Shown: positions 50,712 to 59,148 of the stretch, one piece after another
How positions within the stretch are numbered: the stretch's first letter is position 1
Layout of the letters: each line of letters opens with the position of its first letter
From: Andeanibacterium fulvum
GTDB taxonomy: Bacteria; Pseudomonadota; Alphaproteobacteria; Sphingomonadales; Sphingomonadaceae
Direction of reading: 5' to 3'
DNA length: 64,000 bases
NCBI RefSeq assembly: GCF_037154085.1
Contig: NZ_JBANRM010000005.1
Coordinates: 248,001 to 312,000 of the forward strand
Notes under the pieces: generated by a model
The model's input: only the letters and a program-made list of their open reading frames with translations
The model's database searches: none
What the model was told of the DNA's origin: nothing
Made by a program: the position numbers and the translations under genes

Positions 50712-51746
50712 TCACCCCTTGGTGCATTTCACCTTGGCGACGTTTGCCTGATATTGCATCTGCAGACGTCCGGTAGCGATGGCGGGATAGGCTTCGCTGA
50801 ACTCGGCCAGCGCCAGACAGGCGCGGTTGGTGTCCTTGATCGCGATCATCGCCTCGGCAAGGTAAAGCAGGCTGTCAGGCGCCCGTTCGCCCGCCTTGTC
50901 CTGCTGGTAGTTCTGCAGGAACCACTGGGCCGCATCGCGCGGCTTGCCGTCGTCCATATAGGCCCGGCCCAGCAGGTTGCGGGCATAGGTCATGCGCCAG
51001 TGCTTGGGATATTTCTCCACGAACAGCCCCAGCTGCTGCTGGGCCTCGGGATAGAATTTCGCATCCCACAGGCGGAAGCCATAGGAATATTCATCATCCG
51101 CCGCATCGCCGGTGGTCGGCTTCGCGATGGCTTGCACGGCGGCGATCCGCGCGGCGCTGGGGCCGCTGGCGGCCGGAGCAGGCGTCGCAGCCGGAGTGGG
51201 CTTCGGAGCCGGTGTAGGAGTGGCCGGGCGCGTCGCAGGCTGCGGCGCGGGCGTGATCCCGGCGGTCGACGGTACGGTCGCGAACTGGGCACCGCCCGCA
51301 GGCGCGGGAACGGTCCCGCCGCCAAGCAGGGGATCGGCAGGCAGCGCAGGCGCCTGTTCGGCGGCGCGGGCCTTCTCGATATCTTCCACCCGCAAGGCCA
51401 GCTGCGAGACGGCGTTGGTGTTTTCCTCGGTCTGCGCGGTCAGCCGGGCAAGCTGGGATTCGAGCGAATCGAGCCTGCCCAGAATATCGGTCACCGCGCT
51501 GGTCGACGCAGCACCAGTGGCACCGGTGCTGCTGCCCGGCGTGGGCGTGATCACTTCGGGCGTGAAGAAGCGGCCGTCACCCCCGGGGAAGACCTGCCGC
51601 TGCAGCGCCTTGATTTCGGACTCGATCTTGCGCAGCCGCGCCTCGGCGTCCTGTGCCGAGGCAACTTGCGGCAGCGCGGCCAGACCCGTGCCTGCAAGGG
51701 CAATTGCCAGGACCATCGTGCGCGTGCGCGCCCAGCCGGTCACCAT
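50712..51746 (-). CDS. cpoB: CpoB (YbgF) periplasmic TPR protein of the Tol-Pal system
   Basis: The 344-residue protein has a signal peptide (TMVLAIALAGTGLAALPQVASAQ). A coiled-coil trimer region follows (DAEARLRKIESEIKALQRQ, ILGRLDSLESQLARLTAQTE). A Pro/Ala linker leads to the TPR domain (YSYGFRLWDAKFYPEAQQQL). CpoB links outer-membrane constriction to septal wall synthesis. I chose ATG 51746, preceded by AGGAG; ATG 51767 is possible. There is no tol-pal gene in the window. Its TGA overlaps the ATG at 50712 that would start tilS if the reading frame were corrected. Confidence 0.88.
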   Translation of the reverse strand: MVTGWARTRTMVLAIALAGTGLAALPQVASAQDAEARLRKIESEIKALQRQVFPGGDGRFFTPEVITPTPGSSTGATGAASTSAVTDILGRLDSLESQLARLTAQTEENTNAVSQLALRVEDIEKARAAEQAPALPADPLLGGGTVPAPAGGAQFATVPSTAGITPAPQPATRPATPTPAPKPTPAATPAPAASGPSAARIAAVQAIAKPTTGDAADDEYSYGFRLWDAKFYPEAQQQLGLFVEKYPKHWRMTYARNLLGRAYMDDGKPRDAAQWFLQNYQQDKAGERAPDSLLYLAEAMIAIKDTNRACLALAEFSEAYPAIATGRLQMQYQANVAKVKCTKG

Positions 51747-51878
51747 TTCCTGTTTCTCCTGTCGCATCGCTTGCTGCCAGTCTCGCGTCCATACGCCAAA
51801 CCGGGCCTGAACGATCCTCAAAATCATGCGACGCGGATTGTGCCAAGCCGCGATTCGCTTGTCGAGTTAACCACGATG

Positions 51879-52748
51879 CTAAGCTGTGGGAGATGCAGTG
51901 GGGACTAAAGCCGGAACAGTCGCCGAAGTGGCCTGTGGAGAGCCTGTGCCGGCCGGCGTGGCAGGCGCTGCGCGGGCGAGCAGGGCAGCAGCCGAAACCG
52001 GCACGTCCTTCAAAATCTCCTGCTTGTCGGACAGGGATGGAATGGGGCGTCCGCCCACGGTGATCGCCAGTGCATCGGGCCGCGCGGTCCACAGGAGCGG
52101 GCTCTGCACGTCACTGGGCACCACATAGGTTTCGCCCTGCGCCATTTCCTTTTGCAGCAGCTGGCGCCCCTGCGCGTCGTAGAATTTCACCCAGACGCCA
52201 TTCTCCTGCGCCGTGAAGACCACGGGGCCGGCGGATAGCGGAGCAGGCGCTGCCTGAACGGCAGGCTGCGCGGGCGCCTCCGCCACTGGTTTCTCGTCTG
52301 TCAGCCAGGGCAGCGATCCACTGGGCGAGACAAAGCTGGTCCACACGAAATAGATCAGGGCAGCGAACACGGCGATGGCCGCGATGGCGGAGACCCAGGC
52401 GAGCGCGCGGGAAGGCACACGCGCCGGATCGCCCGGCTCGAACGTGTGGGGGCGCGTTTCGCGCGGGGCCATGGCGGAAAGCTCCGCACGCACTTCGCGC
52501 GCGATGGCATCGTCGTCCAGCCCCATCAGCCGGGCATAGGTGCGCGAAAAGCCCACCGCGTATGTGCGGCCGGGCAGTTCGTCGAACTCGTTGGCTTCGA
52601 TCTGCGAGAGATGCCGCACTGTGATGCGCGATTCAGCCGAAAGCTGCTGGATGCTCATACCCCGGGCCTCGCGCGCCGCGCGCAGCCGTTCGCCAATGCT
52701 CATGGGGAGCAGCGCAGGCTGCTGCTCACTCAATTCTTCTTCGACCAT
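51879..52748 (-). CDS. RodZ-like cytoskeletal protein
   Basis: The 289-residue protein has an N-terminal Xre-type helix-turn-helix (SIGERLRAAREARGMSIQQL, then TVRHLSQIEANEFDELPGR), a transmembrane helix near residue 125 (VSAIAAIAVFAALIYFVW), and a periplasmic DUF4115 domain (VWVKFYDAQGRQLLQKEMAQ). This is the RodZ layout; RodZ ties MreB to the elongasome. A Pro/Ala-rich tail ends it. The start at 52748 gives a short acidic lead before the helix-turn-helix. cpoB and tilS lie downstream on the same strand. Confidence 0.9.
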   Translation of the reverse strand: MVEEELSEQQPALLPMSIGERLRAAREARGMSIQQLSAESRITVRHLSQIEANEFDELPGRTYAVGFSRTYARLMGLDDDAIAREVRAELSAMAPRETRPHTFEPGDPARVPSRALAWVSAIAAIAVFAALIYFVWTSFVSPSGSLPWLTDEKPVAEAPAQPAVQAAPAPLSAGPVVFTAQENGVWVKFYDAQGRQLLQKEMAQGETYVVPSDVQSPLLWTARPDALAITVGGRPIPSLSDKQEILKDVPVSAAALLARAAPATPAGTGSPQATSATVPALVPTASPTA

Positions 52749-52919
52749 CCGTGCTCCGGTTGGGGTGCCGCAGGGGGTAAGGCTGAGTGGAAGTTCGCGA
52801 CGACCCGTTTCGGGACAGAAACGGGCGCAGCCGCAGCAAGTCAAGCGCCGCGAACGGCACGCGGGAAAAGGCGCGACGGGGCGAACCCCTGATGCGACGG
52901 ATTCAGCCCACGCTTGCCG

Positions 52920-55190
52920 TCAGTCGAGTTCGATGCCCCGTTCGGTCGCCCAATCTTCCAGCGCCTTGCGCAGGCTGAGCGGCGGAGAGGTGAGCCAGCC
53001 GTTCATGGCCTCGCCGATTTCTTCCAGATCCACCTTGCGCACCAGTTCCTTGATCGGGCCGACGCCCGCCGGAGTGATCGACAGGCGGCGTATGCCCACG
53101 CCCAGCAGCGCCAGCGCCTCCAGCCTGCGCCCACCCATCTCGCCGCAGACAGTGACGTCCACCGGATGGCCCGCCGTCGCCACAACCACCCGGCGGATGA
53201 AGCGCAGGATCGCGGGGCTCACCCAGTCATAGCGTTCGGCCAGCTTCGGGTTCGCCCGATCAGCCGCGAAGAGGAACTGGGTCAGGTCATTCGTGCCGAT
53301 CGAAAGGAACGAGATGCGCGGCATGAGGATGTCGAGCTGCTCGGCCAGTGCGGGCACTTCCAGCATCACACCATAGCGGATTTCGTTCGGCAGCTTGCGC
53401 TTCTGCCGCTTGAGGAAGGCGAGCTGACCTTCGAAGACTGCGCGGGCTTCCTCGAACTCCCACGGTTCGGACACCATCGGGAACATGACGTTCAGCGTAT
53501 GCCCGGCCGAGGCTTCCAGCAGCGCGCGGGCCTGCGACTTCAGCAAGCCCTCGCGCTCCAGCGCCAGGCGCAGGGCGCGCCAGCCCATGGCCGGGTTCTC
53601 GTCATTCTCGGAATTCTCGCTGCGCAGATAGGGCAGCGACTTGTCGCCGCCGATATCCACGGTGCGGAACACCACTGGCCGGTCGCCCGCGGCCTCCAGC
53701 ACATCGCGATAGAGCCGCGTCTGCCGTTCGCGCTGGGGCATGGCCGCCGAGACGAGGAACTGGAATTCCGTGCGGAACAGCCCGATCCCGTCAGCCCCGG
53801 TGAGGTTGAGATTAGGCATGTCGTCGCGCAGGCCCGCATTCATCATCACCGTGATGCGCGTGCCGCAGCGGCTGAACGGCTCCACCTCGCGCAGCTTCGC
53901 ATAGGCGGCCTGCCGCTCGCGGTTCTTGGCCGAGCGCATCTCGAAGGCTTCGATCAGGCTGGGCGAAGGCCGCACGGTCACGATCCCCCGATCCGCATCC
54001 AGCAGCAGTTGGTTGCCTTCGCGGATCAGAGTGCGGGCATTGCGCACCCGGCCCAGCACCGGCACGCCCATGGCACGGGCCACGATCACCACATGGGCAG
54101 TGAGCGAGCCTTCCTCCAGGATCACACCCTTGAGGCGGCGCTTGTCATATTCCAGCAGTTCGGCCGGGCCGAGATTGCGCGCGATCAGGATCGCATCCTC
54201 GCGCAGGCCCATGCTCGCCGCCGTGCCGATCTGGCCGGAAACGATGCGCAGCAGCCGGTTCGCCAGATCTTCCAGATCGTGCATCCGGTCGGCCAGCAGC
54301 GCGTCGTCGATCTCGCGCATGCGCATGCGGGTACGCTGCTGCACGCGCTCGATCGCGGCTTCCGCCGTCAGACCGCTGTCGATCGCCTCGTTGATCCGGC
54401 GGCTCCAGCCTTCGTCATAGGCGAACATCTTGTAGGTCTCGAGCACCGCCTCATGCTCGCCGCCCACGCCGAATTCGGCCTGGTTCGCCATCTGGTCGAT
54501 CTGCTCGCGCATCTTGTCGAAAGCGAGATAGACGCGCTGACGCTCGGCCTCGGTATCCTCGGCCACGGTGTGTTCGATATTGATGCGCGGCTGGTGGAAC
54601 ACCGCCACGCCCGCGCCAAGGCCCTTCACCAGCGTGAGGCCTTCCAGCGTATCGGGTTCGGAGAACGCCGCACCGCTGCCTGCCGCATCTTCCGCGTCGA
54701 CCAGCCCGGCATTGTCGATCATCTCGGCCAGCACCATGGCGACCGTCTGCAACGCCTCGATCTCCACTTCCTCATAGCGGCGCGGCTCGCCATGCTGGAC
54801 AGTGAGCACGCCCACCGCCCGCTCGCGCCGGACGATCGGCACACCGGCAAAGGAGTGGAACTTTTCCTCGCCCGTTTCGGGGCGATACTGGAATTCGGGA
54901 TGGGCCGTCGCCTGGGCGAGGTTCAGCGTCTCCACATTGGCGGCGATCGTGCCGGTAAGGCCCTCGCCCACGGCCATGCGAGTGACGTGGACCGCGCTCT
55001 GGTTCAGGCCTCGGGTCGCGAAAAGCTCGAGCACGCCTTCACGCAGGAGGTAGATCGAACACACCTCGCTATGCAGCGCCTCGCCGATAATATCGACGAC
55101 CTGGTTCAGCTTGCCCTGCGGGTGCAGGCGCGAAGCCATCACCTCATGGAGCCGGGTAAGGATCGAACGGGCGGCGGCGGCGGCACTCAT
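52920..55190 (-). CDS. ptsP: Nitrogen-PTS phosphoenolpyruvate-protein phosphotransferase (EI-Ntr)
   Basis: The 756-residue PtsP has an N-terminal GAF domain (residues about 20-150, sensing glutamine in other species). The EI phospho-His region reads GSLTAHVVIVARAMGVPVLG, where most enzymes I have GGxxSH. The PEP-binding TIM barrel follows (GADGIGLFRTEFQFL, RTVDIGGDK, FLSIGTNDLTQFLFAADR). ATG 55190 gives the usual N-terminus; a TTG two codons upstream is possible. There is no npr or ptsN gene nearby. Confidence 0.95.
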   Translation of the reverse strand: MSAAAAARSILTRLHEVMASRLHPQGKLNQVVDIIGEALHSEVCSIYLLREGVLELFATRGLNQSAVHVTRMAVGEGLTGTIAANVETLNLAQATAHPEFQYRPETGEEKFHSFAGVPIVRRERAVGVLTVQHGEPRRYEEVEIEALQTVAMVLAEMIDNAGLVDAEDAAGSGAAFSEPDTLEGLTLVKGLGAGVAVFHQPRINIEHTVAEDTEAERQRVYLAFDKMREQIDQMANQAEFGVGGEHEAVLETYKMFAYDEGWSRRINEAIDSGLTAEAAIERVQQRTRMRMREIDDALLADRMHDLEDLANRLLRIVSGQIGTAASMGLREDAILIARNLGPAELLEYDKRRLKGVILEEGSLTAHVVIVARAMGVPVLGRVRNARTLIREGNQLLLDADRGIVTVRPSPSLIEAFEMRSAKNRERQAAYAKLREVEPFSRCGTRITVMMNAGLRDDMPNLNLTGADGIGLFRTEFQFLVSAAMPQRERQTRLYRDVLEAAGDRPVVFRTVDIGGDKSLPYLRSENSENDENPAMGWRALRLALEREGLLKSQARALLEASAGHTLNVMFPMVSEPWEFEEARAVFEGQLAFLKRQKRKLPNEIRYGVMLEVPALAEQLDILMPRISFLSIGTNDLTQFLFAADRANPKLAERYDWVSPAILRFIRRVVVATAGHPVDVTVCGEMGGRRLEALALLGVGIRRLSITPAGVGPIKELVRKVDLEEIGEAMNGWLTSPPLSLRKALEDWATERGIELD

Positions 55191-55284
55191 GTCCAACGCC
55201 TAACGCACATTGGCCCTCAAAGGAAATATTTCGCTTCGATTACGTGCGATTCCAACCGCACGCCCGCTTACCCGCAGTCAGCCG

Positions 55285-55440
55285 CTAGATATGCGACATC
55301 TCTTCCTTCACCCGCAGCTTCTGCCGCTTGAGTACCTGGAGTGTCGCGACATCCGGCGAAGGCCGGTTCATCTCTTCGCGGATACGGCGCTCCAGCCCAT
55401 CATGCTTGGTCTGAAGGGCTACGAAGTGGGATGATTCCAT
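55285..55440 (-). CDS. DUF465 (YdcH) small protein
   Basis: The 51-residue helical protein (FVALQTKHDGLERRI, then LKRQKLRVKEEM) matches DUF465, a coiled-coil family of unknown function. AAGGAGG precedes ATG 55440 at ideal spacing. It lies 94 bases upstream of ptsP, and is divergent from a second DUF465 gene. Confidence 0.85.
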   Translation of the reverse strand: MESSHFVALQTKHDGLERRIREEMNRPSPDVATLQVLKRQKLRVKEEMSHI

Positions 55441-55604
55441 TGGGCGTCCTCCTTTCTCTCTCGGGTACCCCGAAGGGTCCCGTGGAACGGCGACTCGCCA
55501 TGCGGGCCGAGCCGCGCGATTGTCATCAAACCATAATAGAACTAGATCGGCAAACGGCCGCGATAACCATAAGGTGCGCGGCCCGTTTGATGCGGTGGGC
55601 CGAA

Positions 55605-55648
55605 GGCGTTTGCGCGAAGGGCCAATGGCGTTTGTGCGAACGGCCGAT
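55605..55648. repeat. 22-bp tandem repeat before the second DUF465 gene
   Basis: Two head-to-tail copies (55605-55626 and 55627-55648) agree at 19 of 22 positions; both start GGCGTTTG and contain GCGAA. They lie just upstream of the chosen start. Confidence 0.6.
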
Positions 55649-55669
55649 GGCCAGGGGAGCGTTGGACAA

Positions 55670-55867
55670 GTGACCGAAGAGGAGATGCGCAAAAGGCTGA
55701 CCGCGCTTCGCATCGAACACCGGGACCTTGACGCGGCGATCGATGCGCTGACCGCGTCCGGATCGCCCGATCAGTTGCAGATTGCCCGGCTGAAAAAGCG
55801 CAAGCTGATGCTGAAGGACCAGATCGCGATCTTCGAGGATTACCTCACGCCCGACATCATTGCCTGA
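55670..55867 (+). CDS. Second DUF465 (YdcH) small protein
   Basis: The 65-residue helical protein (EEEMRKRLTALRIEHRDLDA, then LQIARLKKRKLMLKDQIAIF) belongs to the same DUF465 family as its divergent neighbour but is only distantly similar. GTG 55670 gives the family-typical TEEEMRKRL start; ATG 55625 would add 15 residues and lies within the tandem repeat. The RcdA-like gene follows 129 bases downstream. Confidence 0.8.
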   Translation: MTEEEMRKRLTALRIEHRDLDAAIDALTASGSPDQLQIARLKKRKLMLKDQIAIFEDYLTPDIIA

Positions 55868-55996
55868 TTTTCAGGCACCAAACTCCGGTTTCCACGAAAA
55901 AACCGTGCCACTCCGGCACAGTCCCAATTTGGCTCGGGATAAAAGTGTGGAGACTCTGGCCGTGCCAAACCCGCAATAATAGTGAATCTTTCGTCT

Positions 55997-56464
55997 ATGA
56001 CTGGCCCGACCGACATCAATCCGCACATCGTGGAAGCCCTCTATAACGAGGCTTTGCTTCTCGCTGACGAGGTGCGCTGCAGCTTCGATCTGTCCGGCCG
56101 GCTCGACGATGCAAGCCAGGATGAAGACCTCTCCCGCATCGCCCTTTCGTGCGAAGCTTTGCGCACCACCACGCGCATGATGCACATCATTGCCTGGCTG
56201 CTGAACCAGCGTGCCTATTTCGCGGGCGAGATCACCCAGCTGCAACTGCGCCGCCACGGACGCCTGCCAGCCAAGGCATCGCGTTCCGATCGCGGCCAGA
56301 TGGCACTGCTCGGCCCGGACCTGCGCGATCTGATTTCCACCACCGAACGGCTCTATGCCCGGATCGAACGGCTCGACGCCGCATGGCAGGACAATTTCCG
56401 TATGGAACCCAGCGCAATCCACCGCCTGCGCGAGCGGATCGGCCATCGCCTGTCGGTGGTCTGA
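55997..56464 (+). CDS. rcdA: DUF1465/RcdA-like protein
   Basis: The 155-residue three-helix protein matches DUF1465, the family of Caulobacter RcdA. Typical stretches are EALYNEALLLADEVRCSFD and TTRMMHIIAWLLNQRAYFAG. In Caulobacter, RcdA works with CpdR and ClpXP to degrade CtrA at the stalked pole. clpX, clpP and chpT occur in this window. Similarity across orders is modest, so the same adaptor role is likely but not certain. The symbol is by homology. Confidence 0.75.
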   Translation: MTGPTDINPHIVEALYNEALLLADEVRCSFDLSGRLDDASQDEDLSRIALSCEALRTTTRMMHIIAWLLNQRAYFAGEITQLQLRRHGRLPAKASRSDRGQMALLGPDLRDLISTTERLYARIERLDAAWQDNFRMEPSAIHRLRERIGHRLSVV

Positions 56465-56510
56465 TGGGCCGGGCGGGCTGATTATCCCGCTTGCCCTCCC
56501 CATCCCTTAC

Positions 56511-56658
56511 ACCCGTTCATCCCGAGCCTGTCGAAGGACACGCGAGACGGCAGGTTCTGTCAGGCACCTCTGACTGGCCGCCTCACGTTGAGTGGACGGT
56601 TGAAATCCCCGGATCGGGCGGAGGCGCGTGTCCTTCGACAGGCTCAGGACGAACGGGT
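56511..56658. repeat. Inverted REP pair between rcdA and glpK
   Basis: The left arm (56511-56544) and right arm (56625-56658) are inverted copies over 34 bases with two mismatches, each with the core CCTTCGACAGGCTCAGG or its complement. An 80-base spacer with no gene lies between them. Confidence 0.85.
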
Positions 56659-56713
56659 GTAGAGATTGCGGAAAGGTTTTTGTCCGCTCCGCCAGCCGAC
56701 CCGAACTGCAAAT

Positions 56714-58201
56714 TCAAACCGAACTCGCCCGCACCGCCGCCAGTGCGCGGTGCCAGCGGGCCAGCCGTTCGTCCCGTTCCACCTCGTCCATGTCCGGCGT
56801 AAAGCGCGTCGCACCGCCGCGCATGGCCCGTGCCGCTTCTTCCAGCGAGCGGAACAGCCCGGCACCGACACCTGCCAGCATTGCCGCGCCCAGTGCCGTC
56901 GTTTCGACCATGTCCGGCCGCTCGACTTCTATGCCCAGCAGGCCCGCAATGTCCTGCGCCATCCAGTCATTCACGCTCATCCCGCCATCGATCCTGAGCT
57001 TGGACCACGCCGCGCCATCGGCGGCGAAAGCGTTTGCCAGATCGTGGGTCTGGTGCGCCATTGCCTCCAGCGCGGCGCGGGCGATTTCCGCCTTGCCGCT
57101 GGCGAAGCTGAGCCCGGTGATGATTCCGCGCGCGCCCGGTTCCCACCATGGCGCGCCAAGGCCGGTATGGGCAGGCACGATCACCACGCCGCCGCTATGT
57201 TCCACCCGCCGGGCAAGTGTCTCCGTCTCGCCTGCACTGCCGATCAGGCCGAGTGAATCGCGCAGCCATTTGATCAGGCTGCCCGCCACAAACACCGAGC
57301 CTTCCACCGCATAGGTCCGCCGATCCCCGAGCTGGTACAGCACCGTGCCGAGCAGCCGGTTGTCCGAATGCGGCAAAGCATGGCCCGTATTGGAAAGGAC
57401 GAAGGCGCCCGTGCCATAGGTCGCCTTGGTATCGCCGGGAGTGAGGCAGCCCTGGCCGATTGTGGCGGCCTGCTGATCGCCTGCCATGCCGGAAATCGGG
57501 ATCGGGGCGCCGAACCATTCGGGCAGGGTTTGGCCGAACTCGCCCGCATTGGCCACCACTTCACCCAGCGCGTTCAGCGGCACGCCGAACAGATCGCACA
57601 GCCCGGCATCCCAGCTCGCCCCGGCCAGCGGCAGCAGCAGCGTGCGGCTGGCATTGCTGGCATCGGTAATGTGTGCGCCGCCTGTCAGCTTGAACACCAG
57701 CCAGCTTTCCACCGTGCCCAGCGCGAGCCGTCCGTCCCGCGCCGCCGCGGCGACGGCAGGCTCATGCTCGATCAGCCAGCGCATCTTGGTGGCGGAGAAA
57801 TAGGGGTCAAGTAGCAGGCCGGTCGCTTCCTGTACGAAGGGTTCGTGCCCGGCCCCGCGCAGGGCAGCGCAGGTTTCGGCCGTGCGACGGTCCTGCCAGA
57901 CGAGCGCGCGGGAGAGCGGCTCGCCGGTCGTGCGGTCCCACGCCACGACTGTCTCGCGCTGATTGGTGATGCCGATGGCGGCGATCCGGTCCGCCCCGCC
58001 CGCCAATGTGACCATCTCGCGCGCGCAGGCCAAAGTGCGCTCCCAGATTTCGGCAGGATCGTGCTCCACCCGGCCGGGGGCGGGGTAATATTGCGTCAAC
58101 TCGCGCTGGGCAGTGCCATGCGGCCTGCCATCGGGTGCGAACAGCATCGCACGCGTTGAAGTCGTCCCCTCGTCCAGCACCAGGATGAAGCGTTCGGTCA
58201 T
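56714..58201 (-). CDS. glpK: Glycerol kinase
   Basis: The 495-residue FGGY kinase makes glycerol 3-phosphate. The N-terminal phosphate loop is LDEGTTSTRAM, the substrate loop NQRETVVAWDR, and the FGGY signatures are GDQQAATIGQ and YGTGAFVLSNTG. The Asp base is in LLDPYFSATKMRW-type context. ATG 58201 gives the standard MTERFILVLDEGT start. No glpF or glpD is next to it. The MBL gene is divergent with only 25 bases between start codons. Confidence 0.96.
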   Translation of the reverse strand: MTERFILVLDEGTTSTRAMLFAPDGRPHGTAQRELTQYYPAPGRVEHDPAEIWERTLACAREMVTLAGGADRIAAIGITNQRETVVAWDRTTGEPLSRALVWQDRRTAETCAALRGAGHEPFVQEATGLLLDPYFSATKMRWLIEHEPAVAAAARDGRLALGTVESWLVFKLTGGAHITDASNASRTLLLPLAGASWDAGLCDLFGVPLNALGEVVANAGEFGQTLPEWFGAPIPISGMAGDQQAATIGQGCLTPGDTKATYGTGAFVLSNTGHALPHSDNRLLGTVLYQLGDRRTYAVEGSVFVAGSLIKWLRDSLGLIGSAGETETLARRVEHSGGVVIVPAHTGLGAPWWEPGARGIITGLSFASGKAEIARAALEAMAHQTHDLANAFAADGAAWSKLRIDGGMSVNDWMAQDIAGLLGIEVERPDMVETTALGAAMLAGVGAGLFRSLEEAARAMRGGATRFTPDMDEVERDERLARWHRALAAVRASSV

Positions 58202-58226
58202 GGCAATCCTCTCTCGCCTGTCCCAT

Positions 58227-59108
58227 ATGCGGCCCATGCCCATGCCCCCGCAACCCTGGCCGACCGGCGATGTCGAACAGATCGAGCCTCTGGTGCGCCG
58301 CGTGCTCGCGCCTAATGGCTCGCCCTATACCTATACCGGCACGCAGACCTATCTGGTCGGCGCGAGTGACACTCTGGCGGTGATCGATCCCGGCCCGGAT
58401 GATCCGGACCATCTCGCCGCGCTGGAACGCGCCATCGGCGGCGCGAAGGTCTCGGCAATCCTGTGCACGCACACCCATCGCGACCATTCGCCCGGTGCCG
58501 CCCCGCTAGCTGCCCGCACCGGAGCGGAAATCGTCGGCTGTGCGCCGCTGGTGATCGAAAGCGGGGAGCCGCGCGTCGATGCTCCGTTCGACCGCGCCTA
58601 TGCCCCCCATCGCGTGCTGGTGGACGGGGACCGGGTGAGCGGGTCCGGCTGGACGCTGACGGCCATTGCCACGCCGGGCCATACCTCCAACCATCTGTGC
58701 TACGCGCTGAAAGAAAGCGGCGCGCTGTTCACCGGCGATCATGTGATGGGCTGGTCCACCAGCGTGGTAGTGCCGCCCGATGGCGACATGGCCGATTACA
58801 TGGCCAGCCTCGAAAAGCTCTATCAGCGGCAGGATCGTATCTATTACCCCGCCCATGGCCCCGCCGTGGAGAAGCCTCGCCAGCTGGTGCGCGGCATGAT
58901 CGGCCATCGCCGCCAGCGCGAGCGGCAGATCCTGAAACTGCTGGACGAAGCGCCCCACCGCGTCACCGAACTGGTGCCGCGCATGTACAAGGGCGTGGAC
59001 GAAAGGCTGTGGACTGCCGCCGGCCAATCGGTGCTGGCCCATCTGCTGGAACTGGAACGGCAGGGCCGCGTGGCCCGCAATGACGGAATCTGGGCAATCA
59101 GCGCGTGA
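58227..59108 (+). CDS. MBL-fold metallo-hydrolase (LACTB2/RNase-like)
   Basis: The 293-residue metallo-beta-lactamase-fold enzyme has the metal motif THTHRDHSPGAAPL (HxHxDH), the later His in ATPGHTSNHLCY and the Asp in FTGDHVMGW. A C-terminal helical extension follows (HRRQRERQILKLLDEAPHRV), as in LACTB2-type proteins. Start choices are ATG 58227, 58236 or 58242. nadA lies 40 bases downstream. Confidence 0.87.
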   Translation: MRPMPMPPQPWPTGDVEQIEPLVRRVLAPNGSPYTYTGTQTYLVGASDTLAVIDPGPDDPDHLAALERAIGGAKVSAILCTHTHRDHSPGAAPLAARTGAEIVGCAPLVIESGEPRVDAPFDRAYAPHRVLVDGDRVSGSGWTLTAIATPGHTSNHLCYALKESGALFTGDHVMGWSTSVVVPPDGDMADYMASLEKLYQRQDRIYYPAHGPAVEKPRQLVRGMIGHRRQRERQILKLLDEAPHRVTELVPRMYKGVDERLWTAAGQSVLAHLLELERQGRVARNDGIWAISA

Positions 59109-59148
59109 AATCCGCTGACGCCTCGCTATATCGACCGCAGGAGACGCC

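Noticed and set aside
52914..55331. Long plus-strand frame opposite ptsP
   Set aside because: The composition is typical of antisense frames and ptsP on the minus strand has all domain motifs.
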